Both the position numbers and the translations under genes were made by a program. A stretch of 7,392 nt of DNA, taken from Candidatus Latescibacterota bacterium. GTDB lineage: Bacteria > Latescibacterota > UBA2968. Below, piece after piece: positions 1 through 5,261 of the stretch (positions within the stretch are counted from its first letter, which is position 1; each line of letters starts with the position of its first letter). Below the pieces are notes generated by a model. The model made no database searches, was not told the origin of the DNA, and worked only from the letters and a program-made list of their open reading frames with translations. Where the stretch lies: contig JABIFK010000246.1 of assembly GCA_018650745.1 (NCBI GenBank), positions 1-7,392 on the forward strand. The letters run 5' to 3'.

Positions 1-592
1 CTAATTTTAATACCTCACCCACACCCGTAATGGTCCCCCCCGTTCCAACCCCTGCCACAAATGCGTCCAAGCGCCCCTCAGTACCTGCCAATATTTCGGG
101 GGCTGTTGTTTGTCTGTGCACTTCAGGATTGGCTGGGTTGTTAAACTGCTGTGGCATATACATCGTTTCAGGCGATGCATCCACCATCAGCTGAGCTTCG
201 GCCACTGCGCCAGCCATATCTAAATCACCTGGTGTGAGTACCAATTTGGCGCCATATCCTTCAAGCAAGTCCCGTCGTTCTCTGCTCATAGAATCGGGCA
301 TGGTTAAAATGAGGCCGTATCCTCTTGCCGCTGCCACGACAGCCAATCCAATACCCGTATTGCCACTGGTAGGTTCAACAATTGTCATGCCGGGCTTTAA
401 CAACCCATCGCGCTCAGCAGCATCAATCATAGACAATGCAATACGATCTTTAACCGTGCGTGCCGGATTCAACGCCTCCATTTTAACCAACACTTCAGCC
501 ATATCTGGTGTCACCACACCATTGAGCTTGACCAAGGATGTATTTCCAATCAAATCTAAAAAGTTATCTACCACGGCATTATCAGCGGGCAT
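1..592 (-). CDS. cysK: cysteine synthase (O-acetylserine sulfhydrylase), 3' end outside window
   Basis: A pyridoxal-phosphate enzyme of the CysK/CysM family that makes L-cysteine from O-acetylserine and sulfide in the cytoplasm. Only the first 197 residues are present, because the gene runs off the left edge. Seen in the translation: the N-terminal LIGNTSLVKL segment (14-23), the PLP-lysine motif NPARTVKDRIA (42-52, K48 as Schiff-base lysine), the substrate-binding loop PTSGNTGIG (74-82), the QFNNPANPEVH segment (149-159) typical of CysK, and the phosphate-binding GTGGTITG loop (183-190). The usual family length is about 310 residues, so about a third is missing. The ATG at 590-592 is preceded by AAGGA with about 6 nt spacing. 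The usual residues before the PLP lysine vary in this family, and ART here is slightly unusual. CysK rather than cystathionine beta-synthase is favoured because there is no N-terminal extension, but the missing C-terminus leaves this open. Confidence 0.93.
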   Translation of the reverse strand, partial: MPADNAVVDNFLDLIGNTSLVKLNGVVTPDMAEVLVKMEALNPARTVKDRIALSMIDAAERDGLLKPGMTIVEPTSGNTGIGLAVVAAARGYGLILTMPDSMSRERRDLLEGYGAKLVLTPGDLDMAGAVAEAQLMVDASPETMYMPQQFNNPANPEVHRQTTAPEILAGTEGRLDAFVAGVGTGGTITGVGEVLKL

Positions 593-631
593 TTTGTTCC
601 TTTTTCAAATGTCTATTCCTATATTCTGATC

Positions 632-647
632 ACCAGTTCCTACTGGT
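632..647 (-). other. small hairpin in the cysK leader
   Basis: ACCAGT-AGGA-ACTGGT on the minus strand: a perfect 6-bp stem with a 4-nt loop, extendable by a wobble and a Watson-Crick pair. It lies at the predicted transcription start of the cysteine synthase gene. The loop spells AGGA, but it lies about 40 nt before the start codon and is not the ribosome site. The role is unknown. It could be an operator half-site pair or only a 5'-end stabilising stem. Confidence 0.3.
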
Positions 648-652
648 AACAC

Positions 653-681
653 AATATAAAGGCCATTATCAAAGTGAACAA
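653..681 (-). promoter_or_regulatory. sigma70-like promoter of the cysteine synthase gene
   Basis: Read on the minus strand, TTGTTC (676-681), a 17-nt spacer, then TATATT (653-658), which matches 5 of 6 bases of the -10 consensus. The -35 matches only 3 of 6. Transcription would begin near 646, leaving a leader of about 55 nt before the ATG at 592. Confidence 0.5.
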
Positions 682-719
682 CCCCTTTCCCTATGCGAGC
701 ATGACAGTAAAACCATATG

Positions 720-748
720 TTGACAGAGGTTTATACACCTCCTACATT
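720..748 (+). promoter_or_regulatory. sigma70-like promoter of the PilZ-like gene
   Basis: A perfect -35 TTGACA (720-725), a 17-nt spacer, and TACATT (743-748, 4 of 6 matches to the -10 consensus). The predicted start is near 755, which gives a leader of about 30 nt. The ribosome site AAAAGG (772-777) sits 7 nt before the ATG at 785. Confidence 0.6.
726..741. promoter_or_regulatory. dyad filling the promoter spacer, possible operator
   Basis: GAGGTTTATACACCTC reads the same on both strands at 14 of 16 positions. It begins directly after the -35 box and ends one base before the base preceding the -10 box. A dimeric regulator bound here would occlude RNA polymerase or, as in MerR-type systems, act from the spacer. 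However, the spacer is a normal 17 nt, not the stretched 19-20 nt of MerR promoters. No regulator gene is visible next to it. Confidence 0.4.
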
Positions 749-784
749 TATATCTGAAACGCGAATCTATCAAAAGGTTTTGTA

Positions 785-2257
785 ATGCTGAGCAAGCTCT
801 TCCTCAAAAAAAAAACAGGGCCACGCCTAAGCCCACTCGCACAGACCCTGCTCAAGTTGGCCGACATCAATATGAGCTCGGCCAACTGTACCCTCATCTT
901 AAATACCGAAGGCCATGAAGAGCCCGAGGAATTAGGCCGTGCCCTGTTCTTCAAATCAGATGGTAAGCTCCTCATTCGCAATCGTGCCATTTACATCACC
1001 ACACCCGATCATATCAAAGCCGAAAATCATGACCACTTTCGTGGTGCGGGCGACATCATCAGTTTGTGGTTTTTACACGAACATGTGCCCCGCACCATCG
1101 AATGTCGTGTAGATGAACGGGTACATTTTCCAGCCGACTTGGTCTCTTCACTTGACCCCAAAATAGCCATTGGATATAAACTCACACCCCTCAGTGACAT
1201 CAGCAAACAGGACAAACGCAGTTCACTTCGTTTTTCACACCAACCCGGCCAAGGTGCCTTACCTGTTTATCCACAAATTCTCTTTGATATATTCATCCAC
1301 GACACCGACCAAACCTTTCCAGACGAAGGCGCAATTCCACATCGCATTGATCAGTTGCGTCTTGCCCCTCCCCAAGGGCAAGAAGGACTTTTTTTGTCGG
1401 CCAGCTTTTTGCCCGAAGAGTTGGTAAGCACCTTTAAGCACGATATTCGTACCAACCCATCAGAAACACGACACGTCCATGTCAGCAAACCCTACCTAGA
1501 AGAAAAGCTCAATCGTGCAACATTGCTTGAACTTAGCTTTTCTGATGTACTGGGTTTGGGAAGCGAAGACTTGGGCCGCAACTTGCACATCAAAAAGCCC
1601 ATGATATCTCGCACCAAAGATCGCAGAGATCCACACTATTTAACCGTTGGCGATACCATGGTCTTGCACTATGGGGCACGCTCACAATTTGATGGTCAAA
1701 CCTCTTATTATGAACTGGTCACCGAAATCACCAAGGGCGGTTTGGAAAATCTCACGATTCGCCCCATCTACGACATCCGCCAAGAACAGGGTCTGCGTGT
1801 TGCCCTTACTGACTTCAGTGTAAACGGTCTGCGTTTTGATTGCTCTGCTGAGTTTTTAAACTATATACTGGGCAAAAATTATCATCAACTGCCCATCAAC
1901 GAGCAAATATTGACCCTGCAAAGCCGTGTCTTATTGCTCAATCTTTATCCAAAATTGCGCTTTAATCGAGACACCGAAGCCTATCGCCCCGAATTGCCTA
2001 AGCGCATTTCAATTTTGGGAAAAGTTGTACGATGTGAAATTGAGTGGGAAGATGACGAAGAAGAATTGGGTGGGAAAATCGTACGTGCGGGCATTCAATT
2101 TATGTACGATCCTGCAGAATATTCTAGAGATCATTATGAGTTTGATCAGTGGGAACGCATTCGTGCCTTTAAAGAAAATCGATATTTCAAAGAAGTGCAC
2201 AAATCACTCAACGGTCTCATTGCTTATTTGGAAAGTCAGACGAAGGAAGGCCCTTAA
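785..2257 (+). CDS. PilZ/YcgR-like domain protein, possible c-di-GMP responder
   Basis: A 490-residue soluble protein with no signal peptide or membrane segment visible. Residues about 85-140 form a beta-rich stretch that leads into KRSSLRF (144-150), which contains RxxxR (R145, R149). This resembles the YcgR-N plus PilZ layout, in which RxxxR opens the c-di-GMP site. The partner motif does not follow at the usual 20-30 residues. A second beta-rich region (about 285-440) contains LTDFSVNGLRF (341-351), a good match to the PilZ (D/N)xSxxG motif (D343, S345, G348), and ends in VRAGIQF (433-439), like the closing PilZ strand. Upstream of it only R326 and R332 occur, spaced RxxxxxR. Two PilZ-like barrels, each with half a binding motif, or one large divergent domain, would explain this. 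Acidic residues cluster at 422-427. The start ATG has AAAAGG 7 nt upstream. The PilZ assignment rests on short motifs and remains uncertain; c-di-GMP binding is not established. Confidence 0.55.
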   Translation: MLSKLFLKKKTGPRLSPLAQTLLKLADINMSSANCTLILNTEGHEEPEELGRALFFKSDGKLLIRNRAIYITTPDHIKAENHDHFRGAGDIISLWFLHEHVPRTIECRVDERVHFPADLVSSLDPKIAIGYKLTPLSDISKQDKRSSLRFSHQPGQGALPVYPQILFDIFIHDTDQTFPDEGAIPHRIDQLRLAPPQGQEGLFLSASFLPEELVSTFKHDIRTNPSETRHVHVSKPYLEEKLNRATLLELSFSDVLGLGSEDLGRNLHIKKPMISRTKDRRDPHYLTVGDTMVLHYGARSQFDGQTSYYELVTEITKGGLENLTIRPIYDIRQEQGLRVALTDFSVNGLRFDCSAEFLNYILGKNYHQLPINEQILTLQSRVLLLNLYPKLRFNRDTEAYRPELPKRISILGKVVRCEIEWEDDEEELGGKIVRAGIQFMYDPAEYSRDHYEFDQWERIRAFKENRYFKEVHKSLNGLIAYLESQTKEGP

Positions 2258-2288
2258 AACAAAAAAAGCGAATGGACGAATCTGCGGG

Positions 2289-2354
2289 TGCGCGTAGCGC
2301 AAGTTCTCACAAAGAACGCACCGAAGGTGCCCTGCTGATCACGAGCGCAGCGGG
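2289..2354 (+). repeat. four consecutive small hairpins downstream of the PilZ-like gene
   Basis: Four stems follow one another with almost no gap: TGCGC-GTA-GCGCA (2289-2301), GTTCT-CACAA-AGAAC (2303-2317), GCACC-GAA-GGTGC (2318-2330), and CCC(T)GCTG-10 nt-CAGCGGG (2330-2354, with a bulged T). They lie 31 nt after the stop codon of the upstream gene and directly before the dispersed repeat. None has a following T-run, so they are not terminators by themselves. They could protect the 3' end of the mRNA or be part of a REP-like element. Confidence 0.5.
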
Positions 2355-2356
2355 TC

Positions 2357-2430
2357 ATAGACGAAACCCTATCTCCTAATTGCGGTGCAAGTTTCCATTT
2401 GTTGATTCGCTGATTCATTGATTCGCCGAT
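2357..2430 (+). repeat. composite dispersed repeat, copy A (head, variable middle, octamer array)
   Basis: Head ATAGACGAAAC (2357-2367), 29 nt of unrelated sequence, then ATTTGTTGATTCG (2397-2409) leading into 8-bp units GTTGATTC, GCTGATTC, ATTGATTC (2401-2424) and a decayed unit. The same order is found on the other strand at 7299-7387. It sits between the end of the PilZ-like gene and the shared terminator. There is no coding capacity. Confidence 0.65.
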
Positions 2431-2433
2431 ATA

Positions 2434-2467
2434 AAAAAGGGGCCGCCAAATTTGGCGGCCCCTTTTT
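2434..2467. terminator. bidirectional intrinsic terminator, perfect 17-bp palindrome
   Basis: AAAAAGGGGCCGCCAAA is followed immediately by its exact reverse complement, so both strands give a GC-rich stem followed by a T-run. The TTT/AAA at the centre must open into the loop. On the plus strand it ends the PilZ-like transcript. On the minus strand it ends the 58-aa ORF, whose stop codon (2469-2471) lies one base outside the palindrome. Confidence 0.9.
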
Positions 2468-2468
2468 A

Positions 2469-2645
2469 TTAAGCATCCTGTAGAGTGCCCGTTTCGTGAG
2501 CGAAAAAATTCACATTCTCTCTCACGAAGTGGGCAGCTCGATGTTCGGTAATCATCCCAAACTGTCGAGCGGTCATCACATTGAGTAGGTCAAGCCCCTT
2601 TTCAAATCCATATTTCTTAAACAACTCCTCTGAGCGGTCTCGCAT
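2469..2645 (-). CDS. small hypothetical protein, 58 aa
   Basis: Not recognised. The chosen ATG (2643-2645) follows AAGGGGAGA with about 8 nt spacing, the best ribosome site in the region. An upstream in-frame ATG at 2712-2714 would give 81 residues and has AAGGA 4 nt before it, but its extra residues cover the inverted repeat at 2676-2692 and the likely promoter, so it is less favoured. The protein is mixed-charge and probably soluble: an acidic/basic amphipathic stretch at 2-20 (RDRSEELFKK and following), then a region rich in hydrophobic and aromatic residues (22-49) and a short acidic tail. No signal peptide or membrane segment is seen. Its stop lies against the terminator at 2434-2467. 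Its upstream neighbour on the same strand is the 63-aa ORF, 165 nt away. It could be a real small gene or the remnant of a larger one. Confidence 0.5.
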   Translation of the reverse strand: MRDRSEELFKKYGFEKGLDLLNVMTARQFGMITEHRAAHFVRENVNFFAHETGTLQDA

Positions 2646-2675
2646 CGTGCGGTCTCCCCTTAGGATAATATAAGT

Positions 2676-2692
2676 ATCGAATAAAATTCGAT
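2676..2692. promoter_or_regulatory. perfect 7-bp inverted repeat upstream of the 58-aa ORF, possible operator
   Basis: ATCGAATAAAATTCGAT: ATCGAAT and ATTCGAT flank a 3-nt centre. Just downstream in the minus direction lies a -10-like TATATT (2667-2672), so the dyad covers the space where RNA polymerase would contact the -35 region. No good -35 hexamer is present, which fits an activator-dependent or weak promoter. It could also be read as an RNA hairpin in the leader. Confidence 0.4.
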
Positions 2693-2773
2693 GCGGCACT
2701 GTTTTGCATTGCATCCTTGCAGCATCAATGCCTATTGATTAATGGTAACAAATTGGGTCGAGAACTCTATAGT

Positions 2774-2806
2774 GTTCTACACAACACCTGTAGAACGAAG
2801 TTTTTT
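2774..2806 (+). other. 8-bp stem-loop between the two small ORFs
   Basis: GTTCTACA-CAACACC-TGTAGAAC (2774-2796) is a perfect 8-bp stem with a 7-nt loop. On the plus strand GAAG and then six Ts follow (2801-2806), giving a weak terminator-like shape, but no plus-strand gene is seen upstream of it. On the minus strand it lies 15 nt after the stop codon of the 63-aa ORF. It may be an mRNA structure or may block antisense transcription. Confidence 0.4.
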
Positions 2807-2810
2807 GGCA

Positions 2811-3002
2811 CTAATCACCTCCGTCACAATAGATTAACGTCTGATACGAGCGCGTCAAAAAGAACATCAGATCTTTGTCATCGGTATGTGTGGCTGGCGC
2901 AGGTCGAGGCGTAAATGTATCTCTGGTAAGGGGGGCAACCAGAAAAGGGTTCAACCCGCGTTCACCCACTGCGGTCGTATCTGTGACGTCCTGTGCAATC
3001 AT
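2811..3002 (-). CDS. small hypothetical protein, 63 aa
   Basis: Not recognised. The start is chosen because the ATG at 3000-3002 has a near-ideal ribosome site, AAGGAGG, 6 nt upstream. A longer reading from an earlier ATG at 3047 has no such site. The product has no signal peptide or clear membrane segment. Residues 27-45 are rich in Thr, Pro, Ala and Asp, and 46-58 form a short hydrophobic-aromatic patch (MFFLTRSYQTLIY). The stop codon overlaps GGAGGTGAT, a strong Shine-Dalgarno-like sequence, but no long ORF follows it. It lies between the terminator of the acetyltransferase gene and the 58-aa ORF, so it probably begins its own transcript. TAAAAT (minus strand, near 3054) is a possible -10, but no -35 is convincing. 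The strong start signal is the main support; amino-acid composition alone would not justify the call. Confidence 0.45.
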   Translation of the reverse strand: MIAQDVTDTTAVGERGLNPFLVAPLTRDTFTPRPAPATHTDDKDLMFFLTRSYQTLIYCDGGD

Positions 3003-3102
3003 AATTGCCCTCCTTGGCAAAAGTTTTACTATTACTTGATACCACACAGTTATTTTATCGGATACTCAGCAGAAAGCTTTAGGCAATTCTTTCCGATTTG
3101 GC

Positions 3103-3136
3103 AAAAAAAAAGAGCGCCATCTCAACACCAGCGCTC
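3103..3136 (-). terminator. intrinsic terminator of the acetyltransferase gene
   Basis: On the minus strand, GAGCGC and GCGCTC form a stem (3112-3136; 6 bp plus a G-T wobble) with an 11-nt loop, followed by nine Ts (3103-3111). It lies about 120 nt after the stop codon at 3259. The plus strand has no T-run, so it works in one direction. Confidence 0.8.
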
Positions 3137-3258
3137 AAAAAACATAACCCAAATATTATCAACCATTTAAAAAACATCAATTCCTGTATCTACAATTCTC
3201 AAAAACCATCGGCACGATCCAACAAACCGAACCATTAAGCAACCCCACCCCAAAAATC

Positions 3259-4467
3259 TCAAAGTGAGTCTGAAAGCCAAAAAGAGGGGCCGCGCTTGGG
3301 AAACAAACAAGCCAAAAGACCATCCAAAACCGGATCGCCCTCTGGGTCTTGAAGTGTATCAACCCCCAACAATACCCTCGTCATCGCCCCCTCAGACAGT
3401 ACCAAATGCCAATCGACATTCACCATCCGATCTACTTGTCGAACCCGTATTCCCTCACCCACAACCAATTCTACAAAAACATCCCCCACACTCAACCCAA
3501 GTCGCCCCTGTCCCTCATAGCTCTGCAAACGCACAGAAAATACCTCTGACATAGCCATTAAGAAACGGGGTACATCCAACACTTTGGCCTGTAACTCATA
3601 ATCTTCTTGAATCTTTACCCGTGCACCAAATTGCGACATTGCAACTAAGAATCGGTTTTGAGGAGGTAAAATGGCCAACAATAGGCGACACCCATTACGA
3701 TATCCCCAAACCAAACATGCCTTCAACAAACGATCCCTATCTATTTTCCTGACACAACCGGCTTCATAAACAACAAGCGTATCCTCTCCCCAACAAACCC
3801 TTACAAAGCCCACATCATCCAACAATAAACACGCATCTCCTTGTGCATACACACCCAACAACTGATTATTGCACTGCAACATCGCTTTAGGATGCTCTGT
3901 CTCCATCACCCACTGCCAACGCCCTTCATCGGCAACCACAGCCCCAATGACGTTCTCAGCCAAAGACAATTCCGCCAGCATAGAAACATCTTCTGACGTC
4001 GCAAGCCGTAATGCATCATCACAAGGTGCCTTCTCTATGACCATCTCTGCCTTCGCTTCAACATAAGAAGGGATAAACCCAAACTTTGTATAAAGTCTCG
4101 GATCCCCCGCAACCTGAAGCAACACCATCCCCTGATCACGCGCAAGCGCATCCACATCGTCAATCAAAGCCCGCCCAATACCTTGCCCACGAAACGCCTC
4201 TTCTACCGCCACCATCGCCACAATCCCACCAGGCAATGCGCCATCTTCCAGAGCAAACATTCGCGACGCCAACAATGCATGTCCAATCACACGACCTTCG
4301 GAAACAGCAATACGTGAACAAGCTGGCGTCTTCAGAACCTGATCATACAAATGGGCAAACGCGTCTCCCACACCAGGCCGGACCTCAAAAGCCGCACGCA
4401 ACAAAGCACGCACAGCAACCTTCTCTGCATTTGTCGTCGCATCTTGAATATGAAATTTTAGAGCCAA
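3259..4467 (-). CDS. Eis-like GNAT N-acetyltransferase with C-terminal SCP2-like domain
   Basis: A cytoplasmic acetyl-CoA-dependent N-acetyltransferase of 402 residues. The N-terminal GNAT domain (about 1-150) carries motif A, VAMVAVEEAF followed by RGQGIG (93-98), which binds acetyl-CoA, and then GDPRLYTKFGF (121-131). Y126 sits where the Eis family has its catalytic tyrosine. Residues about 150-290 fit the degenerate second GNAT domain, and about 300-402 the sterol-carrier-like domain, opening with VLDVPRFL (297-304) and ending in LFPKRGPSFWLSDSL. In Mycobacterium tuberculosis Eis the chain terminus takes part in catalysis and total length is similar. The natural substrate is unknown; Eis relatives acetylate aminoglycosides, polyamines or protein lysines. 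The start is TTG: TGA lies two codons upstream in frame and the nearest ATG (4470-4472) is out of frame. The ribosome site is weak (GGGA, about 8 nt away). It is probably monocistronic, with a terminator at 3103-3136. Confidence 0.87.
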   Translation of the reverse strand: MALKFHIQDATTNAEKVAVRALLRAAFEVRPGVGDAFAHLYDQVLKTPACSRIAVSEGRVIGHALLASRMFALEDGALPGGIVAMVAVEEAFRGQGIGRALIDDVDALARDQGMVLLQVAGDPRLYTKFGFIPSYVEAKAEMVIEKAPCDDALRLATSEDVSMLAELSLAENVIGAVVADEGRWQWVMETEHPKAMLQCNNQLLGVYAQGDACLLLDDVGFVRVCWGEDTLVVYEAGCVRKIDRDRLLKACLVWGYRNGCRLLLAILPPQNRFLVAMSQFGARVKIQEDYELQAKVLDVPRFLMAMSEVFSVRLQSYEGQGRLGLSVGDVFVELVVGEGIRVRQVDRMVNVDWHLVLSEGAMTRVLLGVDTLQDPEGDPVLDGLLACLFPKRGPSFWLSDSL

Positions 4468-4599
4468 ACATCACGTCCCGAATAAAATAATCAGACAAGG
4501 AAATGGTAACATCTCTTATATCCAAAAACTATATGCCAAATGTTAGCCCTGACAGCAAGCTAATTTTGATCGATCGCCATAATTATAGCAGCATAACAA

Positions 4600-4635
4600 A
4601 AAAACGGATTACGACATAAGTCGTAACCCGTTTTT
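4600..4635. terminator. intrinsic terminator after tRNA-Thr
   Basis: AACGGATTACGAC and GTCGTAACCCGTT form an 11-13 bp stem with an ATAA loop, flanked by A and T runs. The one non-pairing position is A-C on the plus strand but G-U on the minus strand, and the minus-strand T-run is longer (4598-4604). It therefore serves mainly the tRNA, whose CCA end lies 9 nt upstream. Confidence 0.88.
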
Positions 4636-4644
4636 CTTAATTTA

Positions 4645-4720
<76 letters not shown>

Positions 4721-4729
4721 GTGGGGCAT

Positions 4730-4758
4730 AAGATAAATAAGCACCCTTTTTTTTGCAA
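4730..4758 (-). promoter_or_regulatory. promoter of tRNA-Thr
   Basis: On the minus strand, TTGCAA (4753-4758), a 17-nt spacer and TATCTT (4730-4735), followed 9 nt later by the tRNA 5' end. Each hexamer matches consensus at 4 of 6 bases. A GC-rich stretch (GCCCCAC), like a stringent discriminator, lies between the -10 box and the gene, as is common for tRNA promoters. Confidence 0.5.
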
Positions 4759-4760
4759 CC

Positions 4761-4804
4761 AAAAACGCAATCTGGCCCCAAAGCAAGAAGGCTTTGAGGC
4801 CAGA
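4761..4804 (-). terminator. terminator of the 40-aa membrane protein gene
   Basis: TCTGGCC and GGCCAGA (4771-4777 with 4798-4804) pair, followed by CAAAGC and GCTTTG around a 6-nt loop. The single odd pair is G-U on the minus strand. A broken T-run (TTGCGTTTTT, to 4761) follows on the minus strand. It ends just before the tRNA promoter, insulating the two units. Confidence 0.65.
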
Positions 4805-4851
4805 TGCGGGCGTCGACAGGGAGGGCGCCAACGCCAAAATTTTGTTATCCA

Positions 4852-4974
4852 TTAGCCATGTTGCTCAAAATTGCCTTGTTCGGGCCATTTGGGATCATGA
4901 CTTGAAAAAATGAATAAACCAACAAGCGTACTGATTACAGCACAGATACCAACCCATAAACTTATCCTCTTCAT
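4852..4974 (-). CDS. small single-pass membrane protein, 40 aa
   Basis: Not recognised as a known family. The product begins MKRISLW, has one hydrophobic segment (about 5-24) and a polar C-terminal tail of 16 residues containing DPKWPEQ. The basic N-terminus suggests that it stays in the cytoplasm and the tail faces the periplasm. C11 is preceded by VGI, which does not fit a lipobox, so it is not a lipoprotein; the hydrophobic stretch could also be an uncleaved signal anchor. The ATG (4972-4974) has AAAGGAG 5 nt upstream, a very good ribosome site. An earlier in-frame ATG (5058) would add 28 residues without such support and would cover the promoter. A consensus -10 (5012-5017) lies upstream and a terminator (4761-4804) downstream, making it a self-contained small gene between ddl and tRNA-Thr. 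Confidence 0.65.
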   Translation of the reverse strand: MKRISLWVGICAVISTLVGLFIFSSHDPKWPEQGNFEQHG

Positions 4975-5011
4975 ACGCACTCCTTTACGCATTGTGTATG
5001 CGCGTGGGTCT

Positions 5012-5017
5012 ATTATA
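5012..5017 (-). promoter_or_regulatory. consensus -10 box for the 40-aa membrane protein gene
   Basis: TATAAT on the minus strand, about 38 nt before the start codon at 4974. At 17 nt spacing the -35 position reads CTTTTA, a poor match. A better hexamer, TTGCAA, is 23 nt away, too far for a standard promoter. It may be weak or activator-dependent. Confidence 0.5.
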
Positions 5018-5201
5018 GAAACGCCAATTGCTCTTAAAAGTTGCAAAATATATACCACACATCACTTCCATGAACCGAACGGAGAATCAAAAACATATTT
5101 AACAACACTTTACAAAAAAACAAATCTACCACAAATGAAACACACAGGGCATTCAGTAGGCAAATAATACCACATTCAGGTGCCATATCGCACATAAATA
5201 A

Positions 5202-5237
5202 AAAAAGGCGGTCATCTTTTCAGACGACTGCCTTTTT
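5202..5237. terminator. terminator after ddl, usable from both strands
   Basis: AAAAAGGCGGTC pairs with GACTGCCTTTTT around an inner stem TCT/AGA. The one imperfect outer pair is G-U on the plus strand and A-C on the minus strand. T-runs follow on both strands (seven Ts on the minus strand to 5200). It starts 24 nt after the ddl stop codon, so ending ddl is its likely role. Confidence 0.85.
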
Positions 5238-5261
5238 AAAAATGTTTCGCAACATGTAAAA

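Noticed and set aside
234..629. Plus-strand 131-codon ORF
   Set aside because: Antisense to cysteine synthase, whose active-site motifs are intact on the minus strand.
1926..2297. Plus-strand 123-codon ORF in another frame of the PilZ-like gene
   Set aside because: It overlaps the longer frame, which has the promoter, ribosome site and PilZ-like motifs; no start signal of its own.
2258..2430. Possible CRISPR array in the hairpin and octamer region
   Set aside because: Units of 8 bp without spacers of uniform length and no cas genes; this is a short tandem repeat, not a CRISPR array.
2717..2914. Plus-strand 65-codon ORF opposite the small minus-strand ORFs
   Set aside because: It begins with TTG without a ribosome site and runs through the stem-loop at 2774-2796; the minus-strand alternative has AAGGAGG before its ATG.
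2886..3170. Plus-strand 94-codon ORF
   Set aside because: It reads through the A-rich complement of the terminator at 3103-3136 and has no ribosome site.
4086..4490. Plus-strand 134-codon ORF, Pro/His/Gln-rich
   Set aside because: Antisense to the acetyltransferase N-terminus; biased composition is that of a shadow frame.
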